From assembly GCA_031426455.1 (NCBI GenBank), contig JANPLI010000211.1, positions 1 to 64,000 on the forward strand: DNA of 64,000 nt, read 5' to 3'. Made by a program: the position numbers and the translations under genes. Positions 45,945 through 53,839 of the stretch are shown one piece after another. Position 1 is the first letter of the stretch, and each line of letters begins with the position of its first letter. Origin of the DNA: JANNMJ01 sp031426455 (lineage in GTDB: Bacteria > Bacteroidota > Bacteroidia > Cytophagales > Hymenobacteraceae). The notes under the pieces are model-generated. The model was not told where the DNA came from, made no database searches, and was given only the letters and a program-made list of their open reading frames with translations.

Positions 45945-46132
45945 CGGCAGGAGGGGAGGGGAGAAATGAAAACACAGGTGGCCGCGCCGAAGCGCTAGCC
46001 GGACAGCAAAGATGCCGCCGGGGGCCAACTGGTGCGGCGACGGCGGTGGTAATCAAAAGAAAACATTGGCGTCGAAGCCGCCAGGGCGGCGGTGGGGCAG
46101 CGGAAAAAAATCGTCAAAAAAACGCCGAACCC

Positions 46133-46162
46133 TTGCGCGGATGGTTGCCGCCCGTACCTTTG
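46133..46162 (+). promoter_or_regulatory. Promoter of the metY-metX-hom operon
   Basis: TTG at 46133-46135, exactly 19 bp, then TACCTTTG at 46155-46162: a complete match to the Bacteroidota sigma factor pattern TTG-N19-TAnnTTTG. Transcription should start near 46169, about 60 nt before the SAM riboswitch. Confidence 0.85.
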
Positions 46163-46225
46163 CCCCCGCCAACCCCCATTTCCTCTGCTGACGGCAGGGC
46201 GCGGGGCAGGCAGGTTTTTTATACA

Positions 46226-46337
46226 GAAGCGGCGAGAGAACAGGCTCCCTGACCCGCTGGCAACCTCCTCCCCGGAAAGGTGCCACATCCTGCCCGCCTC
46301 GGCTTCGGCCCGGTGCGGGAGAGATAATGCTTGCGCT
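46226..46337 (+). ncRNA. SAM riboswitch (SAM-I clan, Bacteroidota-type variant)
   Basis: The leader contains the S-box core in order: gagag, ggctccctgaccc, gctggcaacc, the linker cccggaaa, then ggtgccacatcctgccc and finally gagagataatgc. These correspond to the SAM-binding core of SAM-I riboswitches, with a shortened P3 arm. It sits between the promoter and metY, a gene that makes homocysteine, so SAM binding should reduce expression. A leader ORF begins immediately at its 3' end. Confidence 0.85.
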
Positions 46338-46502
46338 ATGGCTGCTTTTCTGCTGACCGGTTTTCTGTTGCCCACCTCCCCGGCCCCCGTCTCCGCTGAC
46401 GGCGCCCGTGCGGTGGGTTTTTGCGTTTTGGCCGCGCCTGAATATGCCGCTGCCACGGTCCGAATGCGGGGCTGTCGTCGCACCTGTTGTTGCTGTTGCT
46501 AG
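46338..46502 (+). CDS. Cys-rich leader ORF (putative regulatory peptide) of the metY operon
   Basis: A 54-codon ORF starts at ATG 46338 right after the riboswitch (MAAFLLTGFLLPTSP) and ends CRRTCCCCC followed by TAG. An internal ATG (46464) would give a 12-residue peptide, MRGCRRTCCCCC. The five final Cys codons are TGT TGT TGC TGT TGC; TGT should be scarce in so GC-rich a genome. The ORF spans a terminator-like hairpin (46371-46426), so its translation could couple to transcription. Runs of codons for the end product at the end of a leader peptide are the hallmark of ribosome-mediated attenuation, here plausibly by cysteine. No family is known to me; being a true gene is inference from position and the Cys run. 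Confidence 0.6.
   Translation: MAAFLLTGFLLPTSPAPVSADGARAVGFCVLAAPEYAAATVRMRGCRRTCCCCC
46371..46426 (+). terminator. Terminator-like hairpin, candidate expression platform of the metY leader
   Basis: cccacc (46371-46376) can pair with ggtggg (46412-46417), enclosing a second stem ccgtc/gacgg; it is followed by tttttgcgtttt. It lies inside the leader ORF, downstream of the riboswitch, where it could be used for attenuation. Confidence 0.5.
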
Positions 46503-46868
46503 CCTAGCCAGCCCCCCTTCCTTCTTTTCCTGGTGACGCGCCCGCGCGACTTCGTGCCCTTTCGGGGCCGATGCGCTGGCTGCCCTGCGGTCCGCCGTTC
46601 GGTTTCGATGCGTCCGGCGTCCGAAATGCGGCGTTTCCCCGCCACCGTTCGCGCCGCCCGATTGGTGGGGCAGTATGCAGCCCCCGCTTTTAAGCGCCGC
46701 TCGAAAGCGCTGATAATTAAGTCCTCCCGTGTGCGAGGCAATAGCGCTGGCCATCGGTCGGCGCGCGGTCAGCGAGGCCGTCGTGTTGAATATCCCGCGG
46801 CTGCACCCTTGTTTTTCCGGTTTTCTCCCCATCTCCATCCACCCGTTCACTTTTCATTTTTTAGTCCA
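46503..46868 (+). other. Long untranslated leader between the Cys leader ORF and metY
   Basis: About 365 nt with no convincing plus-strand gene. agccagc near 46506 can pair with gctggct near 46572, which could be the antiterminator/terminator region responding to stalling on the Cys codons. A minus-strand ORF of 80 codons lies here (46499-46741), but it has no supporting signal. Confidence 0.4.
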
Positions 46869-48215
46869 ATGTCTGCCATTCAGAACCTCCATTTCGATAC
46901 GCTGCAACTCCACGCCGGACAGCAGCCCGACCCCACCACCGGCTCGCGCGCGGTGCCGATTTATCAGACGACGTCTTACGTTTTCAAAAGCGCTGAACAC
47001 GGGGCCAACCTGTTTGCGCTGAAGGAGTTCGGTAATATCTACACCCGCCTGATGAACCCCACGACCGACGTGTTCGAGCAGCGCGTGGCGGCGCTCGAAG
47101 GCGGCGTGGCGGCGCTGGCCACGGCCTCCGGGCAGGCGGCGCAGTTCATCGCACTCAACAATATCCTCCAGGCCGGCGACAACTTCGTCACCACGCCCTA
47201 CCTCTACGGTGGCACTTACAACCAGTTTAAGGTAGCTTTCAAGCGGTTGGGCATCGAAGTGCGCTTCGCGGAAGGCGACGACCCGGCTTCGTTCGAGCGC
47301 CTGATCGATGGCAATACGAAGGCGCTCTACCTCGAAACCATCGGCAATCCGCGCTTCAACATTCCGGACTTTGAGGCCATTGCCGACGTGGCCCGCCGCC
47401 ACGACTTGCCGCTGGTGGTCGATAACACGTTCGGCGCGGCCGGCTACCTTTTCCGGCCCCTCGAACACGGCGCGCACATCGTGGTGGCATCGGCTACGAA
47501 ATGGATTGGCGGGCACGGCACCAGCATCGGCGGCGTGATTGTGGACGGCGGCACTTACGACTTCGGCAACGGCAAATTCCCGCAGTTCACCGAGCCGAGC
47601 GAAGGCTACCACGGCCTGATTTTCAACGACGTATTCGGCAAGGGCGGGCCGTTCGGCAATATCGCCTTCATCATCCGGGCGCGGGTGGAAGGGCTGCGCG
47701 ACTTTGGCCCCTCGCAGAGTCCGTTCAACGCGTTCCTGTTGCTGCAAGGGCTGGAAACGCTGTCGTTGCGCGTGGACCGCACCGTGCAGAACGCGCAGCG
47801 CCTGGCCGAGTGGCTCGAAGCGCACCCGCAGGTGGCGAAGGTCAATTACCCCGGCCTGGCCAGTTCGCCCTACCACCCGTTGGCGCGCAAATACCTGAAG
47901 CGCGGCTTCGGCGGGGTGTTGAGCTTCGAGCTGCGCGGGACGCAGGAAACCGCCACCCAGTTCGTGGATAACCTCAAGCTGGTCAGTCATCTGGCAAACG
48001 TGGGCGACGCCAAGACGCTCATCATCCAGCCGTCGGCCACCACCCACCAGCAGCTTTCGGCGGCGGAGCAGCGGGCGTCCGGCGTCACGCCTACCTTGCT
48101 GCGCCTGTCCGTCGGGCTGGAGTATATCGACGATATCCGCGTCGACCTGGAGGCCGCCTTTGCCGCCGTACTGACCGCCGAAACCGCGCCAGTGGAGGTC
48201 GAGGCGTTCGCCTGA
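46869..48215 (+). CDS. metY: O-acetylhomoserine sulfhydrylase (aminocarboxypropyltransferase)
   Basis: PLP enzyme that makes homocysteine directly from O-acetylhomoserine and sulfide. The 448-residue protein from ATG 46869 has the Cys/Met-metabolism PLP family signatures: TGSRAVPIYQTTSYVF and YTRLMNPTTDVFEQRVAALEGG at the N terminus, VVDNTFGAAGYLFRPLEHG, and the PLP lysine in SATKWIGGHGTSIGGVIVDGG (about residue 210). Its length matches MetY rather than MetB. The in-frame ORF back to 46533 is leader sequence, so it is not included. First gene of an operon controlled by the SAM riboswitch and Cys leader, followed by metX, which makes its substrate. Confidence 0.96.
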   Translation: MSAIQNLHFDTLQLHAGQQPDPTTGSRAVPIYQTTSYVFKSAEHGANLFALKEFGNIYTRLMNPTTDVFEQRVAALEGGVAALATASGQAAQFIALNNILQAGDNFVTTPYLYGGTYNQFKVAFKRLGIEVRFAEGDDPASFERLIDGNTKALYLETIGNPRFNIPDFEAIADVARRHDLPLVVDNTFGAAGYLFRPLEHGAHIVVASATKWIGGHGTSIGGVIVDGGTYDFGNGKFPQFTEPSEGYHGLIFNDVFGKGGPFGNIAFIIRARVEGLRDFGPSQSPFNAFLLLQGLETLSLRVDRTVQNAQRLAEWLEAHPQVAKVNYPGLASSPYHPLARKYLKRGFGGVLSFELRGTQETATQFVDNLKLVSHLANVGDAKTLIIQPSATTHQQLSAAEQRASGVTPTLLRLSVGLEYIDDIRVDLEAAFAAVLTAETAPVEVEAFA

Positions 48216-48246
48216 GCCGAACGCGCGCCCCTGCCTGGTTTCTGTC

Positions 48247-48280
48247 CAGCTCCCCCTCCCGCTTTGGGGCGGGGGAGCTG
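48247..48280 (+). other. GC-rich hairpin between metY and metX
   Basis: cagctccccc pairs with gggggagctg around an inner ccgc/gcgg-like loop. There is no T run, so it is more likely an mRNA processing or stability element than a terminator. Confidence 0.5.
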
Positions 48281-48309
48281 TGGGCGAGCGTACCAAATAT
48301 CACCTCCCA

Positions 48310-49392
48310 ATGCCCTCCCCTCATTTCTTCACCCTTCCGCATCCCCTGCCGCTGGAGCGCGGCGGCGCGCTGGCGTCCGTCCGGGTAGCCTACCACACGT
48401 TGGGCACCCTCAATGCCGCGCGCGACAACGTGGTCTGGGTCTGCCACGCTCTGACGGCCAATTCCGACGTGGCCGCGTGGTGGCCCGGCTTCTTCGGCCC
48501 CGGCGAGTTGTACGACCCCGCCCGGTGGTTTGTGGTCTGTGCGAATATTTTAGGTTCCTGCTACGGCACCACCGGGCCGGTGCCAGACGGGGACGTCGAT
48601 GTCGCTGGAACTGACCCCGTGCCGCGCTACCACCAGTTTCCGCGCCTCACCATCCGCGACCAGGTGGCCGCGCACCGCCAACTGCGCGCGCACCTGGGCC
48701 TGACGCAGATCCATACCCTGATCGGCGGCTCACTGGGCGGAATGCAGGCCCTGGAATGGGCCATCGCGCAGCCCCGGACGTTCCGCCACCTGGTGCTGAT
48801 TGCCACCAGCGCGCGGCATTCGGCGTGGGGCATTGCCTTCAACGAGGCGCAGCGGCTCGCCATTGAGGCCGACCCGACTTACCACGCCGCCGCCGATCCC
48901 AGTGGCGGACAGGCCGGGCTGCGGGCCGCCCGGGCGACGGCGCTGCTGAGCTACCGCTCGCACGAGGCGTACGGCCGGGCCCAGACCGAACCGCCCGGTC
49001 GGCTGGGGCTGGACGATGGTCCACTGCCGCCGGTATTCCGGGCCAGTTCGTACCAGCGCCACCAGGGCGATAAGCTGGTGGCCCGCTTCAACGCTTACGC
49101 CTACGTAACCCTCAGTCACGCAATGGATTCGCACCACGTCGGTCGGGGGCGTGGGGGCGTAGCCGCCGCCCTGGCCGGTATCCGCGCCCGGACGCTGGTG
49201 CTCGGTATTCCGTCGGATGTCCTGTTTCCGCTGACCGAACAGCAGGAGTTGGCCCGCCTGATTCCGGGGGCCACCTTCGCCGAATTACCCTCGGTTTATG
49301 GCCACGACGGCTTTTTGCTCGAAACTCCGCGCCTGACGCGGCTCATCTCCCAATTTTATGTCCTCGCTCCGCAGCTTTCTGCCCTCAACTGA
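48310..49392 (+). CDS. metX: Homoserine O-acetyltransferase
   Basis: Acetylates homoserine to O-acetylhomoserine, the substrate of MetY. The 360-residue alpha/beta hydrolase starts at ATG 48310 (MPSPHFFTLP). It shows the MetX pattern: VAYHTLGTLNAARDNVVWVCH, NILGSCYGTTGP, nucleophile elbow GGSLGGMQALEWA (Ser about 143), and the C-terminal acid/His residues in IPSDVLFPLTEQQEL and VYGHDGFLLE. An earlier ATG at 48280 lies in the hairpin region. Its last 35 bases overlap the start of hom, so the two are translationally coupled. Confidence 0.95.
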   Translation: MPSPHFFTLPHPLPLERGGALASVRVAYHTLGTLNAARDNVVWVCHALTANSDVAAWWPGFFGPGELYDPARWFVVCANILGSCYGTTGPVPDGDVDVAGTDPVPRYHQFPRLTIRDQVAAHRQLRAHLGLTQIHTLIGGSLGGMQALEWAIAQPRTFRHLVLIATSARHSAWGIAFNEAQRLAIEADPTYHAAADPSGGQAGLRAARATALLSYRSHEAYGRAQTEPPGRLGLDDGPLPPVFRASSYQRHQGDKLVARFNAYAYVTLSHAMDSHHVGRGRGGVAAALAGIRARTLVLGIPSDVLFPLTEQQELARLIPGATFAELPSVYGHDGFLLETPRLTRLISQFYVLAPQLSALN

Positions 49393-50659
49393 AGCCGGGC
49401 CTGACCTCGTCGCCGAACCGTTGCGGGTGGGCCTGATCGGCTTCGGCTGCGTGGGTCAGGGCCTGTACGATCTGCTGGCTCGCCTGCCCGCGCCCGCTTT
49501 CACGGTAGCGCGGATTGCCGTCAAGAATCCGCACAAAACCCGCTCGCTGCCGCCCGAACATTTCGAGTATCAGGCCGATGCGCTGATTGCCGACGACTCG
49601 CTGGACCTACTGGTCGAAGTCATCGACGACCCCGTCGAGGCCTTTCGCCTGGTGCGCGCCGCGCTGCGGCGGGGGCGCCGTGTCGTGACGGCCAACAAGG
49701 CGATGGTAGCCCGCCACCTGCCCACGCTGCTGCGGTTGCAGGTCGAATTCGGCGGCACCCTGCTCTACGAAGCGGCCGTGTGCGGCGCCATTCCGGTGAT
49801 CAGCCTGCTCGATACCTACTTCGGCGCCCAGCCGCTGACGGCCGTCAGCGGGATCTTCAACGGCTCGTCGAATTATGTGCTGACGCAGATGCGGACCCAG
49901 GGCACCGCTTACGCCGGTGCGCTGGCCGAAGCGCAGGCGCGCGGCTTTGCCGAAACTGACCCCACCCTCGATATGGCCGCCTTCGACCCCCGCGCGAAGG
50001 CCGTCATCTTGGCCGCGCACGCTTTCGGCGTCGTGGCGGCGCCCGACGAAGTCCTCGCCCTCGGCATCGAACACATCGCGCCCCTCGATTTGCAGCGCGC
50101 CGCCCACACGGGCCACCGAATCAAGGTCGTCGCTCGCCTGCTGACGCTGCCCGACGGCGGCGTCAGCATCCTGGTCGTGCCGCAGTTGGTGGCGCCCGAC
50201 TCTCCGCTTTTCGCCGTCGAAGAAGAATTCAACGCCGTCCTGATCGAAGGGCCGTTCGTGGGGCCACAGGCGCTGCGCGGGCGCGGGGCGGGCGGTTTTC
50301 CCACCGCCTCGGCCGTGCTGGCCGACCTCACGGCCCTGCGCACCGGCTTCCGCTACACCTACCCCAAGCTCGACCCCACGCAGCCGCTGGCTACCGATTT
50401 GGCGCTCGAAGTAGTCGTTCGCAGCCCGGCCGGTCAGCCGGCGCCCGCGCTGGCGTTCACGGGCAACGTCACGACGGAAACCGCCGAAAACCAGCGTTTT
50501 CAGACCGGCTACGTGCCTTATGCCGCTCTCCACGCCCAGCGCGACGCGTTGCGCGCGGCCGGCGTGTTCGTGGTCGGCACGGGGCAGGTGCAACTGTTGC
50601 CCGAAGCTGATGCGGCCCCGGACCGGAGCCGGGCCTTGCAGGCCGTGCGGTTTCGGTGA
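49358..50659 (+). CDS. hom: Homoserine dehydrogenase
   Basis: Reduces aspartate semialdehyde to homoserine. The 433-residue protein has the NAD(P)-binding motif VGLIGFGCVGQGLYDLL, the GIFNGSSNYVLTQM motif and the catalytic region EAQARGFAETDPTLDMAAFD with the catalytic Asp and Lys (DPRAKAVILA). The usual VxGxD part is MAAFD, a family variant. There is no aspartokinase fusion. The region after residue 330 is a short C-terminal domain that may or may not bind regulators. It begins inside the metX coding sequence (49358-49392) in another frame, and completes the homoserine-to-homocysteine operon. Confidence 0.94.
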   Translation: MSSLRSFLPSTEAGPDLVAEPLRVGLIGFGCVGQGLYDLLARLPAPAFTVARIAVKNPHKTRSLPPEHFEYQADALIADDSLDLLVEVIDDPVEAFRLVRAALRRGRRVVTANKAMVARHLPTLLRLQVEFGGTLLYEAAVCGAIPVISLLDTYFGAQPLTAVSGIFNGSSNYVLTQMRTQGTAYAGALAEAQARGFAETDPTLDMAAFDPRAKAVILAAHAFGVVAAPDEVLALGIEHIAPLDLQRAAHTGHRIKVVARLLTLPDGGVSILVVPQLVAPDSPLFAVEEEFNAVLIEGPFVGPQALRGRGAGGFPTASAVLADLTALRTGFRYTYPKLDPTQPLATDLALEVVVRSPAGQPAPALAFTGNVTTETAENQRFQTGYVPYAALHAQRDALRAAGVFVVGTGQVQLLPEADAAPDRSRALQAVRFR

Positions 50660-50696
50660 GGGGGGAACAGAGCCGTTCCGTTCTGAACGGGTGCGT

Positions 50697-50812
50697 TTGG
50701 CGTTGGGTGTCCGGTATTGGGTTTTAGGGGTTCAGCATGGCAAATGGGGCCGTCAGAAACCCAAAACCGAATGCCTAACACCCAAAACCCAACACCGAAT
50801 ACCTGAAACTTA
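50697..50812. repeat. Intergenic hairpin of TTGGGTG-type heptads between convergent hom and ndh
   Basis: Left arm 50697-50735 steps in sevens (tttggcg, ttgggtg, tccggta, ttgggtt, ttagggg); right arm 50758-50805 is the inverse series (aacccaa, aaccgaa, tgcctaa, cacccaa, aacccaa, caccgaa). Its unit matches the hairpin upstream of eno. It lies between two stop codons, so a terminator role is possible. The following 50813-50880 has nothing else I recognise. Confidence 0.8.
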
Positions 50813-50880
50813 ACGGCTTTTGGGGGGAGCTGTCAGTGGTCGCGGTTGCCACGACGTGAGAGTGGGTTTGGATGACAGTA

Positions 50881-52212
50881 TCAGACGATGGCTTTTTCCG
50901 CCCCTTCTTCTTCCGGTAGCCGTTGGCGCTTTTTGCCGATGATGTAGCGCAGGCCTTTGTCGCGGCTGAAATAGCTCCACGTCCAGTTCATCAGCACCGT
51001 GACGCGGTTGCGGAAGCCGATGAGCGAGGCCACGTGGACGAAGCCCCACGCCAGCCAGGCCAGCAACCCGCCCAGGTGCAGGTTGCGCCCCAGCAGGCGA
51101 ATGTCGGCCACGGCGTGGTTGCGGCCGATGGTGGCCATTGACCCTTTATCGTCGTACCGGAACGGCTGCATTGGTTGCCCGGCCAGGGCGCGGCGCAGGT
51201 TGGCGCCCAGCAGCCGGCCCTGTTGCAGGGCGGGCTGGGCCACCATCGGGTGGCCGTCGGGGTAAGCGGCGGTGCGCATCGCCGCGATATCGCCGATGGC
51301 GAAGACGGTGTCGTAGCCCGCCACGCGGCTGAACTCGTTGACCAGGTAGCGGTTGCCGGCCAGCAGGCATTCCGGCACCAGCCCCCGGATGGGCGCGCCC
51401 GCCACACCGGCGGCCCAGATCAGGGTGCGGGTGACGAGCGTCTCGCCGGTGTTCAGGGTCACCGTGTAGCCGTCGTAGGACTGCACGCGGCGGTTCAGCC
51501 AAACCTGCACCTTGAAGCGGTTCAGGTAGTCGAGCGCTTTCTGCGAAGCTTCCGCCGACATGCCTTTCAGCAGCACGGGACCGCTCTGAATCAGGTGAAT
51601 GTCCATTTCCTTAAAGTCCAACTCGCGGTAGTCGCGCGGGAAGACGTGGGCGCGCAGCTCGCTCAACGCCCCGGCGATTTCGACGCCCGTCGGCCCGCCG
51701 CCCACGATCACGAAGTCGAGCAGCGAGTTCATCTGCTCCCAGTCGCCGACCTGCAAGGCCTGTTCGAAGTTCGACAACACCGTATTACGCAGCTCGATGG
51801 CATCTTCGACGCTTTTGAGCGTAATGCCGTGGCGTTCAATTTGTTTGTTGCCCAAGTAGTTGGGTTCGGCGCCGGTAGCAATCACCAGGTAGTCGTAGCG
51901 CACCAGGCCGATGGTGGTTTCCACGACCTGCGCGCGGGTATCGATGGCAATGACTTCGGCCAGCCGGAAGTAGAAGTTCTGCTGCCGGGCCAGAATCTTG
52001 CGAAATGGCGACACGATGGAGTCGGACTCCAGCCCGGCCGTCGCCAATTGGTAAAGTAGCGGCTGAAAGCAATGGTAGTTCTGCCGGTCGATCAGCACCA
52101 CCTGCACCGGCGCCCCGGCCAGGGCTTTGGCCAGTTCCAGGCCCGCAAAACCACCCCCGACGATGACGACGCGCGGCTGACCCAGGTCATCGAGTTTGGT
52201 AAGACCTTCCAT
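50881..52212 (-). CDS. ndh: Type II NADH:quinone dehydrogenase
   Basis: A 443-residue single-subunit, non-proton-pumping NADH dehydrogenase that feeds electrons into the quinone pool at the membrane. FAD motif VVIVGGGFAGLELAKALAGA (about 15-34), NAD motif FVIVGGGPTGVEIAGALSEL (about 165-184) and the FAD C-terminal motif YDTVFAIGDIAAMR (about 300). The last 80 residues have the amphipathic, hydrophobic membrane-anchor region (HVASLIGFRNRVTVLMNW) typical of NDH-2. It starts at ATG 52212, 38 bp after the Uma2-family gene on the same strand, and ends opposite hom. Confidence 0.95.
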   Translation of the reverse strand: MEGLTKLDDLGQPRVVIVGGGFAGLELAKALAGAPVQVVLIDRQNYHCFQPLLYQLATAGLESDSIVSPFRKILARQQNFYFRLAEVIAIDTRAQVVETTIGLVRYDYLVIATGAEPNYLGNKQIERHGITLKSVEDAIELRNTVLSNFEQALQVGDWEQMNSLLDFVIVGGGPTGVEIAGALSELRAHVFPRDYRELDFKEMDIHLIQSGPVLLKGMSAEASQKALDYLNRFKVQVWLNRRVQSYDGYTVTLNTGETLVTRTLIWAAGVAGAPIRGLVPECLLAGNRYLVNEFSRVAGYDTVFAIGDIAAMRTAAYPDGHPMVAQPALQQGRLLGANLRRALAGQPMQPFRYDDKGSMATIGRNHAVADIRLLGRNLHLGGLLAWLAWGFVHVASLIGFRNRVTVLMNWTWSYFSRDKGLRYIIGKKRQRLPEEEGAEKAIV

Positions 52213-52250
52213 AGCGTGTAAAGAACGGCAAAATCGCAGCGGGGCCTACT

Positions 52251-52865
52251 TTATCGCAGCAGCGCCCCCAGCTCGCGCAGGTCCAGCGCAAAACCGGGCA
52301 GCACGGGGTCAGCGGGGAGGTCGGTATCGAAACCCAGTACGGTCTCGCAGCCCTCGGCGCCGGCCCGGTACACATATATGGTCTCCGTTTCGGGTACGAG
52401 CAGCCAACCGAGCTGCGCCCCGTTGGCGCGCCATTCCTCCATTTTGAGCTGTAAAGTCGGTAGCGAATCGCTGGGCGACTTGACTTCCACCACGAACTCC
52501 GGGCAGAAGCGCCCGAAGCGCTGCCGCTCGGCGAACGTCAGTTTTTCCCAAACGGCATTCGCTACCCACGCCGTATTCGGGGAACGCATCGCACCGTTGG
52601 GCAGAATAAAGCCGGTGCTGGAGCTAAGGACGTGCCCCAGTTGCGTTCTTTTGTTCCAGACACGTACCTGGCAATTGACTTCGGAATCCAGCGAACCGCT
52701 ATCGAGGGCAGTAGGGGGGGGCATCAGAAAAAGGGTTTGGTCGGCGTTGCGCTCGATGTACAGGTCGGCGTTGGCCTGGCAGAAAGCGAACAGCTCCTCG
52801 TCGCTCATCGCTTCGACGAACGCCCCCTGGAGGGTAATGATATTGTCCTGGATGGAAGGGCGCAT
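52251..52865 (-). CDS. Uma2-family (DUF820) endonuclease-like protein
   Basis: A 204-residue protein of the Uma2/DUF820 family, with a PD-(D/E)XK restriction-endonuclease-like fold; many copies occur in some bacterial genomes and their role is unknown. Visible motifs: MSDEELFAFCQANADLYIER (family N terminus), FILPNGAMRSPNTAWV with the Asp/Asn of the first motif, and PEFVVEVKSPSDSLPTLQLK carrying the E-x-K core (EVK). All catalytic positions appear intact. It starts at ATG 52865, with a weak minus-strand -7 box TATGTTTA at 52891-52898, and precedes ndh by 38 bp. Confidence 0.88.
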   Translation of the reverse strand: MRPSIQDNIITLQGAFVEAMSDEELFAFCQANADLYIERNADQTLFLMPPPTALDSGSLDSEVNCQVRVWNKRTQLGHVLSSSTGFILPNGAMRSPNTAWVANAVWEKLTFAERQRFGRFCPEFVVEVKSPSDSLPTLQLKMEEWRANGAQLGWLLVPETETIYVYRAGAEGCETVLGFDTDLPADPVLPGFALDLRELGALLR

Positions 52866-52988
52866 GGGGCGGCAGTAAGGATGGGTTTTGTAAACATACG
52901 CCGCCGGGCGGGTTGGCGGTTCCGGGGCACGTCGCCGTAGCTTCGTACCGCGTTTGGCATCGCTTGCGCCGGACCAGAGTTTTTGGGA

Positions 52989-53831
52989 ATGCTATTGCGC
53001 CGGTGTCGTCTGGGTTTTCTGTTGCCGCTGGCCCTGACCGGCGCCTGCACAAACCCCATCGGGCGGCAGGGGGAGCTGGCGCTGCCGGGGGCGGTGGCGC
53101 CCAACAGTCTAGCCCGCACCGCCGAAGCCCGGCCGTTGCGCGGTCGGACCTGGGTAGCGGCGGCTTTTTTAGAGGCCGTGCGCCGCGAGCGCTCCGTTTG
53201 GCGCGTGCTGGACCCCAATAATCCCGCCCCACGCTTTGGGGGCGCGCCCGTACTGGGGTTTACGTTGGCCTTTACGATCGCTTCCGATTCGGCCCGCCTA
53301 GCCGGTTTCACCGAACACGAAGGCGGCTACGACGCCCTGCTGACGTTCGATTCCGGCGCCGGACATTTCCGTAGCGTTGGTGGCTTCAGCTCGCTGGAGC
53401 GTGCGCGTCCGTTTACGCTGCGCCTGCGGTCGCCGGACGAAGTGATGCTGGAATACGACGCGGGGAAGGTTGTTGCCGATGTTTTTCGGCGAGAGCCGGA
53501 TTTTCAGGCGTTTACTTTGTTGAACCGCGCCCTGCTGGCGGGCGCGTGGCGTTCGCTGCCCGGCGGGCAAACGGTCCGCTTCGGCGCTAACGGCCGCGTC
53601 AGTGGCCTGCGGGAAGGGCATTTGTACACCATCAACTACGACTTTACCGCCGCCCCGCTCTTCGACGCTCTTTTGGTGCAGCCGGCGCCCAAGCTGTCGC
53701 CCACGGCGTTGCACTTCGCTTTTAACGGCGATACCCTGGTGCTGACGCAGGTTCTGGGCGATAACCCCGCCAATTACGCCCTTGGCAAGCGCCGGTACAC
53801 CCTGCTGCGTACCGGCGAGGCGGAGGAATGA
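52989..53831 (+). CDS. Lipoprotein of unknown function
   Basis: A 280-residue lipoprotein starting at ATG 52989 (MLLRRCRLGFLLPLALTGAC), with a lipobox LTGAC near residue 20. The mature part is mixed alpha/beta (FTIASDSARLAGFTEHEG; DEVMLEYDAGKVVADVFRRE; LFDALLVQPAPKLSPTALHF). It has a beta-rich C-terminal half, with WRSLPGGQTVRFGANGRVSG and FAFNGDTLVLTQ, like small META/lipocalin-type domains, but I cannot name a family. TAGCTTCG (52939-52946) is a possible -7 box. It converges on dapA, with a gap of only 8 bp. Confidence 0.65.
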   Translation: MLLRRCRLGFLLPLALTGACTNPIGRQGELALPGAVAPNSLARTAEARPLRGRTWVAAAFLEAVRRERSVWRVLDPNNPAPRFGGAPVLGFTLAFTIASDSARLAGFTEHEGGYDALLTFDSGAGHFRSVGGFSSLERARPFTLRLRSPDEVMLEYDAGKVVADVFRREPDFQAFTLLNRALLAGAWRSLPGGQTVRFGANGRVSGLREGHLYTINYDFTAAPLFDALLVQPAPKLSPTALHFAFNGDTLVLTQVLGDNPANYALGKRRYTLLRTGEAEE

Positions 53832-53839
53832 GGGCACTA

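Noticed and set aside
46327..46356. Nine-codon ORF (MLALWLLFC) overlapping the Cys leader ORF
   Set aside because: Also ends in Cys but is out of frame with the poly-Cys stretch and too short to judge.
46499..46741. 80-codon basic minus-strand ORF in the metY leader
   Set aside because: No promoter or family match; it is antisense to a structured leader and is probably fortuitous.
48247..48280. Intrinsic terminator between metY and metX
   Set aside because: The stem is strong but has no T run, and metX-hom clearly continue the operon, so it is listed as a plain hairpin.
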